DNA from: an uncultured Mogibacterium sp.
Lineage (GTDB): Bacteria > Bacillota > Clostridia > Peptostreptococcales > Anaerovoracaceae
DNA: 64,000 nucleotides
Reading direction: 5' to 3'
Assembly (NCBI RefSeq): GCF_938041965.1
Contig: NZ_CALISE010000017.1
Span: 21,498 to 85,497 of the forward strand
Shown here: piece after piece, positions 24,451-33,113 of the stretch
Numbering within the stretch: position 1 is the stretch's first letter
How the letters are laid out: every line of letters begins with the position of its first letter
The notes under the pieces: model-generated
What the model saw: the letters and a program-made list of their open reading frames with translations, nothing else
The model's database searches: none
What the model was told of the DNA's origin: nothing
Made by a program: the position numbers and the translations under genes

Positions 24451-24996
24451 TTAGTTGAATCGCTTGTAGTACTTCTTGTTGAACTCTTTCTGCATGTTGA
24501 TCAGTGGCTTGCGATTTACGTTGGCTTCGACAATGAAGCCGAAATTCTTGTATATGTCTTTGTAAAGAGCTTCCTGATCTATGGTTTTGATGTCTATTTC
24601 ATCATTTCTTACTGATGAGTCATAGGCATGAGTTAAATTAAAAGCATCATTGAAATAATAGTCTTTATCCGTGACATCATAAAAATCATATCGAAGCTCT
24701 TTCTCTCCTAAATCACAACTTATGATAGCTTGCTTTCTATCTGTAGAATTATTGTATATAGCATAACTACCATCGTCTCTATACCGTATATTTTTCTTAT
24801 TAGGTTTATAGATAACTCCAATATTCTCTATAGCCATTGCCATCTCCGGGTGTGTTCCCTCCTTACGCTCCATGTTGTGGGCATAGTAAACGGAATATTT
24901 TCTGATATTGTAGTCTATATACCAGTTATTATATAGATGTACAAGTCCTATCATTATAAATAAAGTGATTAAGCATGTTATTATTATCTTCTTCAT
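24451..24996 (-). CDS. Hypothetical membrane-anchored protein, paralogue 1 of a tandem pair
   Basis: 181 residues from the ATG at 24996, one base after the stop of the 49-residue peptide gene, so translation is likely coupled (there is no clear ribosome site). N-terminal helix IIITCLITLFIMIGLVHLYN, then an extracytoplasmic domain with RKYSVYYAHNMERKEGTHPE and the C-terminal motif shared with the next gene. The frame extends 23 codons upstream, but that stretch is the peptide gene read in another frame. Function unknown; by position it may be a receptor, processing or immunity partner of the peptide. Confidence 0.7.
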   Translation of the reverse strand: MKKIIITCLITLFIMIGLVHLYNNWYIDYNIRKYSVYYAHNMERKEGTHPEMAMAIENIGVIYKPNKKNIRYRDDGSYAIYNNSTDRKQAIISCDLGEKELRYDFYDVTDKDYYFNDAFNLTHAYDSSVRNDEIDIKTIDQEALYKDIYKNFGFIVEANVNRKPLINMQKEFNKKYYKRFN

Positions 24997-24997
24997 T

Positions 24998-25147
24998 TTA
25001 AATTTGATGTTCTGTTTCTTCTGATAAGCTTCCGCTTGCTGCTGATGAATCACCAAGTTCGGCATAGTCGGCTGCCATAACGATTGGTGTGATATTAAAT
25101 AAAATAATGCAGACTAAAATAACAATAGATGAAATCTTCTTTATCAT
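24998..25147 (-). CDS. Small secreted peptide precursor (49 residues)
   Basis: Short gene with ribosome site AGGAGA nine bases before the ATG. Basic start MIKK, a hydrophobic core (ISSIVILVCIILFNITPIV) and a signal-peptidase-like site MAA before D27. The mature part would be about 23 residues, acidic, with no cysteine (DYAELGDSSAASGSLSEETE and three more). Its stop is one base from the next ATG, so it leads the operon with the two paralogous membrane proteins. Not assigned to any known peptide class; could be a signal peptide, a toxin-like peptide or simply a small exported protein. Confidence 0.65.
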   Translation of the reverse strand: MIKKISSIVILVCIILFNITPIVMAADYAELGDSSAASGSLSEETEHQI

Positions 25148-25295
25148 GATACACACTTCTCCTATTTTTATTATTAGATATAAATTTTTTATTAATTTAT
25201 CATATATGATTATATTTTAGCAAGTACTGGATATGAAACACGTTGTGATTTATAGCTGTAGTCATCACAACCCAAACGCCTAGAATAAAATAACA

Positions 25296-25435
25296 GAAAG
25301 TGCGAGGTTCTGGCAGTATCCGCGGTTTACGCCGATGCAGATTAACATAGACGAGAATTGTTTCAGTATTACAAGTCTCGCAGACTTTGTATAATCTGCC
25401 AAGTAAACGCAGTCTGCTGCCAGCTGCTCACTTCC
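25296..25435. repeat. Structured tandem element, copy 1
   Basis: About 140 bases that fold into one long imperfect hairpin: CTGGCAG/CTGCCAG, GTTTAC/GTAAAC, GCAGATTA/TAATCTGC, CGAG/CTCG. The apical part carries CGAGAATTGTTTCAG and CAAGTCTCGCAGA, almost the same as in copy 2. The stems differ from copy 2 in sequence but stay paired. There is no open frame. It could be an RNA gene or a mobile DNA hairpin. Confidence 0.65.
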
Positions 25436-25472
25436 GCTTACCCAGTCATCGCAGTTAAGAGTCGTGGAAATT

Positions 25473-25625
25473 AAAAAGTGAAGCTTGAGGTTTCGGCAAG
25501 TTTAAGGTTTGCGCTGTAACGAATTAATGAAAGCGAGAATTGTTTCAGCGCATCAAGTTTCGCAGCTTTCATATAATTCGTCAAGCAAACGAGACTCTTT
25601 GCCGAGGCTCACGCTTCACTTTTTT
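25473..25625. repeat. Structured tandem element, copy 2
   Basis: About 150 bases closed by AAAAAGTGAAGC/GCTTCACTTTTTT. Inside are TCGGCAAG/CTTTGCCGA, GTTTGC/GCAAAC, ACGAATTA/TAATTCGT and ATGAAAGC/GCTTTCAT, with the conserved apical GCGAGAATTGTTTCAG and CAAGTTTCGCAG. It abuts the stop of the DHHW gene, and its closing stem with T run can end that transcript. Between the two copies lie only 37 bases. Confidence 0.65.
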
Positions 25626-26817
25626 ATTGGAACATCACGGAAAGCGAATCATCCGCAAAGAACGTATTCGCATTATAAAGGAACAGCACATCAGTTATTC
25701 CTTCTGACGCAATCAAATCATCGACATTATCAAAGTAATATCTAGGATCCACGACCACGATTTCGCGGTAATGCTGCGCCAGCATAGGAATCACACTGTT
25801 CGCATATGAATCCTTAATCAGGAGTAGCCTCCTGTTAGACTCTGTCGGAGTCTTGACCGTGTACATCGGATGGTTACTGCCTCCGAATACAGTGTATGCA
25901 TCCTTCTTATCTAGGTTCTTAAGCTGATAGAACTTAGTAGTCTTCTTCTTAGTGTCGCCATAATAGATGACCGAAGGCTTAGCCGCCTTCTTATTCTTAG
26001 GCAGATTAATCCTGATACTATCGTATCTTCCGCCTGTAAATCCGCTCTTCGAGTACATCGTTCCCGCAAAGTCGTTCTTAACAATTTTACTCTCAAACTC
26101 CATCGGCATACCTGCGCCTAGTGCTGGCACAATCGCTTTGTACGCGAGGTAAGCGCCGTCGCTCGTCCAGTGGTGGTCAGTCCTGTAATAGAGCTGTACA
26201 TCCTCTTTCTTCTTATTGAAAGTCTTCCTCACATCGATCGGCTTAATTCCCGACGCCTTGATATTCTTGTAAAAATCATCAATGCTCTTGTTCTGATTCG
26301 CCATACTGACAGTTATCGGTAGCTTGTCGGACATGATATTTCCTGCATTTGGAGCAAGGAGGAAGGTCATATTTAGCTTAGGATACTTAGCCTTGAAATT
26401 CTTGAGCGCAGTTTCAGCAGAGCTAATTGTCTTCTGATCTGGAGTCACTATATCCTCAATCAGATATCCATCACGAGCTCTATACACGCCGTTAGCCTTT
26501 AACTTTCCTTCAGTCACATCGACTGCCGACTTAACCTTGATAAAAGACCCGCGCATAAGGAACTGATCGTTCACGTAGCTCTCCATCTTGGATTCTAGCC
26601 TACCGCCGAAATAGTTCGAAACAGACATACTAGGAAACTCCTGTAGCATGCGGTTTTCAGAAGCTGAGAATGATTTGTCTGTAACTATGAGATTTATAAG
26701 GAATACAGCCGCAAGAACAAACACAAATATGACACCGGTATACGCTGCCATCTTGTTCTCCGAACTTTGCTTCAGTTCGGCCTTTATTTCATTTCTAAAA
26801 CGGTTAATCTTCTTCAA
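25624..26817 (-). CDS. DHHW family protein (AlgX/AlgJ-like, surface polymer modification)
   Basis: 397 residues. An N-terminal membrane helix (about 23-45) anchors an extracytoplasmic SGNH-like domain. Seen: ASENRMLQEFPSMSVSNYFG near 53, the name-giving motif YRTDHHWTSDGAYLAY near 210, and LLLIKDSYANSVIPMLAQHY near 330. Relatives assist MBOAT proteins in moving acetyl groups onto exported polysaccharides. It is the last of four same-strand genes with the MBOAT, DUF4358 and SGNH proteins, so the set probably acetylates a cell-surface polymer. Copy 2 of the structured repeat follows the stop. Confidence 0.88.
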   Translation of the reverse strand: MKKINRFRNEIKAELKQSSENKMAAYTGVIFVFVLAAVFLINLIVTDKSFSASENRMLQEFPSMSVSNYFGGRLESKMESYVNDQFLMRGSFIKVKSAVDVTEGKLKANGVYRARDGYLIEDIVTPDQKTISSAETALKNFKAKYPKLNMTFLLAPNAGNIMSDKLPITVSMANQNKSIDDFYKNIKASGIKPIDVRKTFNKKKEDVQLYYRTDHHWTSDGAYLAYKAIVPALGAGMPMEFESKIVKNDFAGTMYSKSGFTGGRYDSIRINLPKNKKAAKPSVIYYGDTKKKTTKFYQLKNLDKKDAYTVFGGSNHPMYTVKTPTESNRRLLLIKDSYANSVIPMLAQHYREIVVVDPRYYFDNVDDLIASEGITDVLFLYNANTFFADDSLSVMFQ

Positions 26818-26833
26818 AACTTACTCCTCTACG

Positions 26834-28237
26834 CTAGAATCTGAAGTACAGGAACGGATTATACGAACCATATACCAGATATGCGACAGAAACGATGAGT
26901 ACTGCGAACACCAGCGCAGTTCCTACCGCCGGTTTCTTCCTATATAGCTCTCTGAATTTCTCTATTGGATATGGTGTTGCCACGCAAGCACCAACAGCTA
27001 GGATGATGAAATTCGTTCTTATGTAATAGAGCGCTGTAATATTTATAAACGACACCTTGCCGAGTCCAAACATGACAGCGAGATACGAAAGCGCCTTGCT
27101 GATATCTGTGATGCTGAAGAAAACCCAGCTTACCATAACTATGACTATCGCATATGCGTGTCTAAACCAATTTGGTGCCTTCTCGAGATATTTACCATAA
27201 ACGTACTTCTCGAGTATCAGCAGCACTCCGAAGTATGCACCCCAGAGCACGAAGTTCCAGCTCGCACCATGCCATAGGCCCGTCAGAGACCATACTATTA
27301 GCAGGTTTAAAATGTGTCTATGAACCTTTACTCTGTTTCCTCCGAGTGGAATGTACACGTACTCAAGGAACCAAGTAGATAGCGACATGTGCCATCTGCG
27401 CCAGAAATCCGTGATAGTCGACGCGATATACGGATAGTTGAAGTTCTCATCGAACACGAAGCCGAACATTTTACCGAGACCTATCGCCATGTCGGAATAT
27501 CCGCTAAAGTCAAAGTAAATTTGTAAGGTGTACGCCGCAATTCCAATCCAGTACAGTACCACCGATACCTGACCGTGCGGCAGACTCGAAATTTCTGTAT
27601 AGAGCGAACCGAGCGCGTTGGCAAGAATTACCTTCTTGCCGAGTCCAAGGATAAACCTCGATGACCCCTCTCCGAATTTAATGAGTGTGGTTTCGCGATT
27701 ATCTATCTGGAGTTCAACGTCTCTATACTTAACGATAGGTCCTGCGATGAGCTGCGGGAAGAACGACAGATATAACGAGAACTTGAGCAAGCTATACTGC
27801 GGTGCAACCTTTCCCTTGTACACGTCAAATACGTATGACATCGCCTGGAAAGTGTAGAACGAAATTCCGATTGGCAGTGCAAGTGACGTGTAGTGAATAT
27901 GCCATCCTGTAATCGAGGTTATCGTGTCCATGAGGAATCCGAAATACTTGAAGAAACCGAGTATCAGCAGGTCCACAACCACTGTGAACAGCAGATTTCT
28001 CCTGCCGGTGCCTCCATACTTCTGCTCATTATGAATCTGAATAGCCATGAAGTAGTTGAAGAACGCACTGTACAGCATCAAGAATAGATATACCGGTTCT
28101 CCCCAGCTGTAAAAGAACAAGCTGGCAACGAGCAGCACAATATTACGCCTTCCTATCTGCTCCTTCGGAATCAGATAATACACTAGCATCGTAATCGGAA
28201 GGAAATAGAATATGAAGATAATACTGCTAAATAACAC
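26834..28237 (-). CDS. MBOAT family O-acyltransferase (AlgI/DltB-like)
   Basis: 467 residues, about ten membrane helices. Family marks: an opening like AlgI (MLFSSIIFIFYFLPITMLVY), SYVFDVYKG near 133, FFPQLIAGPIVKY near 158, FWRRWHMSLSTWF near 275, and the catalytic-histidine segment SLTGLWHGASWNF near 319. It carries acyl groups across the membrane to an acceptor outside. The start overlaps the DUF4358 gene by 11 bases. Which polymer is acetylated is not shown. Confidence 0.95.
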   Translation of the reverse strand: MLFSSIIFIFYFLPITMLVYYLIPKEQIGRRNIVLLVASLFFYSWGEPVYLFLMLYSAFFNYFMAIQIHNEQKYGGTGRRNLLFTVVVDLLILGFFKYFGFLMDTITSITGWHIHYTSLALPIGISFYTFQAMSYVFDVYKGKVAPQYSLLKFSLYLSFFPQLIAGPIVKYRDVELQIDNRETTLIKFGEGSSRFILGLGKKVILANALGSLYTEISSLPHGQVSVVLYWIGIAAYTLQIYFDFSGYSDMAIGLGKMFGFVFDENFNYPYIASTITDFWRRWHMSLSTWFLEYVYIPLGGNRVKVHRHILNLLIVWSLTGLWHGASWNFVLWGAYFGVLLILEKYVYGKYLEKAPNWFRHAYAIVIVMVSWVFFSITDISKALSYLAVMFGLGKVSFINITALYYIRTNFIILAVGACVATPYPIEKFRELYRKKPAVGTALVFAVLIVSVAYLVYGSYNPFLYFRF

Positions 28238-28724
28238 TTAATAGCACCTCCTCATACTTATCTGGATCCTTGGCGACTCCATAGAATACGTACTTGCCCC
28301 TCGAAGTCACGATTGCGTTCTTAAGTTCCTTGACCTGCTCAGGTCCGTAATTGTCAAATGCCTCTATCTGGCTTGTGATGCGCTTTTCTACGGCATCTTT
28401 GACAGCTTTAACATCAGACTTATTCTTGACCTTGATGACCAGAACCTCGTCAACAGAAAGAGCCTCCTTGCTCTTGTAATACAGAACAGCCTCATAATTA
28501 TTAGCATCTAGTCCTATGAACTGTACGAGATCACGAGGCTTCTGTTTCTGCAGTTTCTCTATATTAGTCTTCTTGATAAGCTGCGCCTCAATCTTGTCCA
28601 TCGAGACATCCTTTGCATTTTCACGGCTATACACGATAGCGAGAAATGCAAACAGGGCAACGAGAAGCACACATTTGAGGATTCTGCCATATCTTATAAC
28701 GTCTCTGCGTGATTTACTATTCAT
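28227..28724 (-). CDS. DUF4358 domain protein
   Basis: 165 residues. N-terminal membrane helix (about 15-31) and an extracytoplasmic domain with the DUF4358 pattern: VQFIGLDANNYEAVLYYKSK near 64, VDEVLVIKVKNKSDVKAVKD near 92 and QIEAFDNYGPEQVKELKNAI near 117. Such proteins are often encoded beside MBOAT and SGNH genes in Clostridia. Its job in the acetylation set is unknown. It ends within the MBOAT start and begins one base after the SGNH stop region. Confidence 0.85.
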   Translation of the reverse strand: MNSKSRRDVIRYGRILKCVLLVALFAFLAIVYSRENAKDVSMDKIEAQLIKKTNIEKLQKQKPRDLVQFIGLDANNYEAVLYYKSKEALSVDEVLVIKVKNKSDVKAVKDAVEKRITSQIEAFDNYGPEQVKELKNAIVTSRGKYVFYGVAKDPDKYEEVLLSVI

Positions 28725-29534
28725 CTACAGTTCTGCCTCCTCAATCATCCTATCCAGCCAGTACGGATAATAAGTAGCCTGAGCGTGAATACCGTCACCT
28801 GCATATAGCTCTGGATGCTTCTGCAGAATATCCGCAGTTGGAATATATACGTACTTGTTCTTAGCGCACATCTTCTTGATAGCACTGTTAAATTTCTTAT
28901 AATTGCTAATCGACTTGTTCTTAGCCATCGCTGAATCAGTAGGTGCCGAGATGCCACACACACAAATCTTCGTCTTAGGTGAAGACTTGTGGAAAGCCTT
29001 TAATCTTGCTTCATACTTCTTGATAAATGCCTTTTCATCGCCTCTGTAATTACCCATGTCGTTCATACCAAAAGCAAAGAATGCGGTGCTTGGATAAGTT
29101 CCCGCTGCACTCGAGAATAAATCATCTCCAGTCATTACGCTTGAACCGATCTTGCTAAATACCTGATCATCACTCAGCCAGCCATACACACTGAGCCCCT
29201 CAGTAACCGAGTCGCCGACAACGATGCTCCCCTTGAACTTGCTCATGTATCTGGCCTTGTTGCTCTGCCCATTTGCAGATACCTCTCCGCCGAGTGCCGA
29301 AACAGCTTCTTCAACGCTAGTTACAGAGCTCTTCTGTATAGCCTCAACGCTCTTCTTATTCCTCTCAATCTCATCCTTTCCTACCGGAACCTTGCGGTTG
29401 AACTTCAGTAGGTTGAATAAAAAAACGACAAGAAAAAGCAGCAAGATGATACTTGCTACTTTATTCTTATCCATGTCTTTGATATATTCTTTTGCTACAT
29501 TTGTAGCACGATTATTATTCTTAACTCTAGCCAT
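28725..29534 (-). CDS. SGNH/GDSL-type hydrolase, membrane anchored
   Basis: 269 residues from the ATG at 29534 (AGAGGAA just upstream; the frame is open for 14 more codons without a ribosome site). A membrane helix lies near residues 27-46. The SGNH blocks are visible: block I IVVGDSVTEGLSVYG near 120, block III AFGMNDMGNYRG near 154 and block V DGIHAQATYYPYWLD near the end. Esterase or acetyl-transfer activity outside the cell is likely. First gene of the surface-acetylation operon. Confidence 0.9.
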   Translation of the reverse strand: MARVKNNNRATNVAKEYIKDMDKNKVASIILLLFLVVFLFNLLKFNRKVPVGKDEIERNKKSVEAIQKSSVTSVEEAVSALGGEVSANGQSNKARYMSKFKGSIVVGDSVTEGLSVYGWLSDDQVFSKIGSSVMTGDDLFSSAAGTYPSTAFFAFGMNDMGNYRGDEKAFIKKYEARLKAFHKSSPKTKICVCGISAPTDSAMAKNKSISNYKKFNSAIKKMCAKNKYVYIPTADILQKHPELYAGDGIHAQATYYPYWLDRMIEEAEL

Positions 29535-29626
29535 ATTTCCTCTTCCAGGTAAAATCCTTAGACTATATAGTACCACCTATACAACCTTTTTGTGGCTATT
29601 TTTTTTAATCTAATTCATGAATTTTT

Positions 29627-30088
29627 TTATGCCTTTTTGAGCTTGCGATAGAATAAAGTTCCGTACTTATTCACGATCTCTATTACCATAAATCCCATCG
29701 CAATTCCGAGGCAGTTCAGTACAAGCTGCTTGCCCTCACTCGCGGTCTCCTTAGGCATGTCCATAACCATAGCGTACATTACGAAGTAAAGGTTGTTTCC
29801 CGGTACTAGTGGAAATGCGCATACGCTCTGGAATATCGTTGCAGGTGCTTTATTGACCCTCGCCATAACCTGCGCGTAGCCAGCTACAAATATAGCGCTG
29901 ACAAGCGTCGCCAAGAAGTAGTTATGGAGAATTCCATCACTAATTACGTACATCCCCCATGTGCAGAATGCCCCGATTCCGCAGAAGAGCACCTGCTTGC
30001 CTTTAACGTTAAACCATAGACCGAAGCCCACACAGGCAGCGGTACAAGAAATAAATTGTATTATTATACTTGGATTTAATTCGGTCAT
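29627..30088 (-). CDS. Threonine/serine exporter, C-terminal half (ThrE_2/DUF3815)
   Basis: 153 residues with four or five membrane helices. It corresponds to the second half of the one-chain exporter ThrE, here a separate gene. Typical segments: FCTWGMYVISDGILHNYFLA near 41, and FPLVPGNNLYFVMYAMVMDM near 93, where the PGN motif is characteristic of the family. Together with the DUF1212 half encoded one base upstream it should form an amino acid or small-acid exporter. Confidence 0.88.
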   Translation of the reverse strand: MTELNPSIIIQFISCTAACVGFGLWFNVKGKQVLFCGIGAFCTWGMYVISDGILHNYFLATLVSAIFVAGYAQVMARVNKAPATIFQSVCAFPLVPGNNLYFVMYAMVMDMPKETASEGKQLVLNCLGIAMGFMVIEIVNKYGTLFYRKLKKA

Positions 30089-30089
30089 C

Positions 30090-30848
30090 TTAGAACACCC
30101 CCTTGAATAATAGAATTGCTGAAGCTATTCCGAAGGCGATTCCCGCTGCTCCGATTATAGCGTTTGAAATGTTAAGTATTCCAGCAAGTGTATCCTTGTG
30201 AAGCAGGTCGCTGATTCCATTCGTAAATCCGAGCGCACTGACTAGGAGCATTACTACACCGACCGTGATGTTACCTGACTTTTCTGCAAATCCAACATAT
30301 ACAGAAAGAATGATGAATACCTCTGTGATAAATGACTGAATGAAGTTGGAAATCAGAGGATTATTCTCTGTCTTCGCCAATCTCCTGCCTAGGAAAACAA
30401 TGATTATCGAAGATATAGCAGCGATAATCGCATCCTTAACCCCGCAGTTGAAGAACACGCCGAATCCTGTTCCCCCGAGGATTCCTGCCAGATACTCTAG
30501 GTATGCAGGCTGAGGTGTCCTGTCCAGAACCTCTTGTAGCATGTTTGCAACCTCATCTGGGCTTGGTGTCTGACGACATACGCGTCTCGATAAATTGTTG
30601 AGATAATCGAGTTTATCAAAGTTCGATGAAGTAGAAGGTATATGTCTAATCTGCGTTATGATATCACCCTCCGCCGTCTCAACTGTTGCCTGAATGTTGC
30701 TGTAGATAACCCAGATATCTGCATGCTTGAAGCCATAGCTCTTGCACATTCTGTACATACTGTCCTCAACTCTGCTCACCTCAGCTCCTGCACGTAGCAT
30801 CTCTCTGCCGATGTTCAGAATTTCCTTAAGAATCCTCTTGTAATCCAT
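30090..30848 (-). CDS. Threonine/serine exporter, N-terminal half (ThrE/DUF1212)
   Basis: 252 residues. A cytoplasmic N-terminal domain (about 1-115: NIGREMLRAGAEVSRVEDSM; HIPSTSSNFDKLDYLNNLSR) is followed by five membrane helices. The RAGAE..RVEDS motif is the hallmark of DUF1212. It works with the next gene, which starts one base after this stop, so the two are translationally coupled. Split ThrE pairs of this kind are common in Firmicutes. Substrate not proven. Confidence 0.9.
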   Translation of the reverse strand: MDYKRILKEILNIGREMLRAGAEVSRVEDSMYRMCKSYGFKHADIWVIYSNIQATVETAEGDIITQIRHIPSTSSNFDKLDYLNNLSRRVCRQTPSPDEVANMLQEVLDRTPQPAYLEYLAGILGGTGFGVFFNCGVKDAIIAAISSIIIVFLGRRLAKTENNPLISNFIQSFITEVFIILSVYVGFAEKSGNITVGVVMLLVSALGFTNGISDLLHKDTLAGILNISNAIIGAAGIAFGIASAILLFKGVF

Positions 30849-30874
30849 TTCTTTCCTTTCCTAAAAAATAATAT

Positions 30875-32527
30875 TTAAACGCCTTGAATAGCGTCCATAA
30901 ACGCTGGTATTAGCTGTTTCTTTCTAGATAGCAGCCCGTCTATCTTAAATCCGCCATCTGTCGGAACGGCTCCTGGAAATGCACTCATTATCATCTCACG
31001 AGCGTGTTCACCGGCGTAAAGCATCTCTGACGAGGAGTGCTTGATGTCAGTTAGCAGGAAGAATACCATCGAGACTTTGTTCTTGCCGCACTCATGCTCC
31101 ATGAGCGGAAGTAACATCTCCTTGATATTGCTCAGCTCCCCTTCGTTCATCGAGCTTATCTGTCCAACTCCGAAGCTTGAGCTTCCGAATGTGAACTTCT
31201 TGTAATCCTGATAGAAAATTTCTTCTGCTGACTTATCCTTGAGGTCTGATCCTGCCTCGAACATCTCCGCTGCAAAAGACTCTATATCAATGCCCGCAAT
31301 TAATGCGAGTGCCCCAGCAGCCATCTTATCCTGTGTCGTACATGTCGGTGATCTAAACATTAGTGTGTCAGATACGATTGCCGCACATAATAGCCCCGCA
31401 ATGTGCTTAGGTACATCGATGCCACGCTCTATATACATCTGGTACAGGATTGTAGCAGTGCAGCCAACTGGCTGAAGATTGAAGAATATCGGCTGAAGCG
31501 TCTGGATAGTCCCTAGTCTGTGGTGATCCACAATCTCAAGTATGTCCGCATCATCGATATTATCCACTGCCTGTGACTTCTCATTATGGTCTACGAGAAT
31601 TACCTGTTTCTTCCTGATATTGAGGAGGTTACGTCTCGAAACTGTTCCGATGTAGCGCCCTTTGCTATCGGTAACGGGAAACGCCCGATGCCTCGTAGCT
31701 CCCATCTCAGCTTTAACGCTGTCCGTATAGTCGTCCAGCTTAAAACCTTCAATTCCATCAGATGTCATAAATGCTTCTAGCGGTACACTCTTGTTGATTT
31801 CCCTCGATACTGAGAACGTATCTAGGTCAGTTTCAATGATAACTGCGCCCTTGGCTTTAGCAAGCTCTGCGACTTCCTTAGAGGCCTTCGCACCAAGACA
31901 CAAGATTATGCATCCTGCGCCTGCCTCGAGTGCCCCAATTTGGTTTTCCTTGCGATCAACAAGGATTACTAAATCGTGCTCCTGAACGACGCCCTGCATC
32001 CTTTCGACTAGCGCCGCCCCTACTAAGACCTTTCCCTTGTCGAAGTGAAGCTCCCCATCACCGACTACGATATGTCCGTCAATCGTAGCGGCAATATCGC
32101 TGAACCTAGGTGATGTGCTCGAAAGAAAAGAGCTGCTCTCCGCATCCATAAATGTACGCGCTATATCACCCTTAGTAATGAGCCCGATAACCTTGTCAGC
32201 CTCAGTAATTGGCTGGGTTACAGCCTCGCTTTTGCCCATGATGCTCCAGGCTTCCTTAATAGTCATCTCCTTAGGAACTCCCGGGGTGTGCCTAATCTCC
32301 ATATCCCTGACCTGAGTAGCGACATTATCCACATATTCAGGCACTTTAATGCCGAATCTCTGCAGCACAAATTCCGTCTCGCCGTTGATTTCACCAGCGC
32401 GTCGAGCGACGTAATTGTTGGTATTAGTAATTCGATTCTTAATCTCAGCATAGCCAATCGCTGAGCAAATAGAATCGGTGTCGGGATTCTTATGTCCAAT
32501 TATTATTATCTTCTTATCGGATTCCAC
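30875..32527 (-). CDS. ppaC: Manganese-dependent inorganic diphosphatase with CBS and DRTGG domains
   Basis: 550 residues. The DHH phosphatase is split by an insert: metal motifs GHKNPDTDS (near 9) and, after the insert, LVDHNEKSQA (near 330) and EIVDHHRLG. A CBS pair surrounds a DRTGG domain (KVLVGAALVERMQGVVQEHD near 170), and a DHHA2 domain closes the protein. This CBS-regulated class II enzyme splits pyrophosphate and responds to adenine nucleotides. Start is GTG at 32525-32527 with GGAGG five bases before it; the open frame extends 13 codons further upstream. Confidence 0.92.
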   Translation of the reverse strand: MESDKKIIIIGHKNPDTDSICSAIGYAEIKNRITNTNNYVARRAGEINGETEFVLQRFGIKVPEYVDNVATQVRDMEIRHTPGVPKEMTIKEAWSIMGKSEAVTQPITEADKVIGLITKGDIARTFMDAESSSFLSSTSPRFSDIAATIDGHIVVGDGELHFDKGKVLVGAALVERMQGVVQEHDLVILVDRKENQIGALEAGAGCIILCLGAKASKEVAELAKAKGAVIIETDLDTFSVSREINKSVPLEAFMTSDGIEGFKLDDYTDSVKAEMGATRHRAFPVTDSKGRYIGTVSRRNLLNIRKKQVILVDHNEKSQAVDNIDDADILEIVDHHRLGTIQTLQPIFFNLQPVGCTATILYQMYIERGIDVPKHIAGLLCAAIVSDTLMFRSPTCTTQDKMAAGALALIAGIDIESFAAEMFEAGSDLKDKSAEEIFYQDYKKFTFGSSSFGVGQISSMNEGELSNIKEMLLPLMEHECGKNKVSMVFFLLTDIKHSSSEMLYAGEHAREMIMSAFPGAVPTDGGFKIDGLLSRKKQLIPAFMDAIQGV

Positions 32528-32546
32528 GGGCACCTCCGTATATCTT

Positions 32547-32582
32547 AAAAATTGGGAACGCCACACTCGTAGGAGTGCGGCG
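32547..32582 (-). terminator. Terminator of the cyclophilin gene
   Basis: A 10-base stem with one mismatch (32559-32568 with 32573-32582), 4-base loop, then TTCCCAATTTTT on the minus strand. It lies between the cyclophilin stop and the diphosphatase start. Confidence 0.7.
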
Positions 32583-32636
32583 AAACTTCGTATATAGCAG
32601 TTCGAAATGCTCCGATACCTACATATGAAAGCATTA

Positions 32637-33113
32637 CTACTTAATTGTAATAGTCTTGATTACCTGATCTTCGTTAGGCTTGTCCATCATGTTACGTGGA
32701 ACGGAAACGATGCGGTCTGCTTCTTCCATGCCTTCTGTAACCTTTCCAAATGCAGCGTACTGTCCGTCCAGATGCGGTGCATCCTCAACCATGATAAAGA
32801 ACTGTGAGCCAGCTGAGTTAGGATTCATCGATCTAGCCATAGAGAGAACTCCTCTAGTGTGCTTGAGGTCGTTCTTGAATCCATTAGATGAGAACTCTCC
32901 TGGAATACTGTATCCAGGACCGCCCATACCAGTTCCATCTGGGCATCCACCCTGAATCATGAAGCCTGGAATAACTCTGTGGAAAATAAGGCCATCATAG
33001 AACCCCTTTTCACAAAGTTCTACGAAATTTTCAACTGATTTAGGTGCAACATCCTCGTAGAGCTCGCCGCTCATGGTAGCACCATTTTCCATCTTAATTA
33101 CGAAATGTTTCAT
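32637..33113 (-). CDS. Peptidyl-prolyl cis-trans isomerase, cyclophilin type
   Basis: 158 residues, a single cytoplasmic cyclophilin domain without signal. Active-site segment FHRVIPGFMIQGGCPDGTGM near residues 45-64, then MARSMNPNSAGSQFFI near 93 and the tryptophan position replaced (LDGQYAAFGKV). It speeds proline isomerisation during protein folding. Single gene with a terminator downstream. Ribosome site GGAGATATAG before the ATG. Confidence 0.95.
   Translation of the reverse strand: MKHFVIKMENGATMSGELYEDVAPKSVENFVELCEKGFYDGLIFHRVIPGFMIQGGCPDGTGMGGPGYSIPGEFSSNGFKNDLKHTRGVLSMARSMNPNSAGSQFFIMVEDAPHLDGQYAAFGKVTEGMEEADRIVSVPRNMMDKPNEDQVIKTITIK

Noticed and set aside
25296..25625. Tandem repeats as a CRISPR array
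   Set aside because: Only two units of about 150 bases, with internal pairing; no short repeats with regular spacers and no cas genes.
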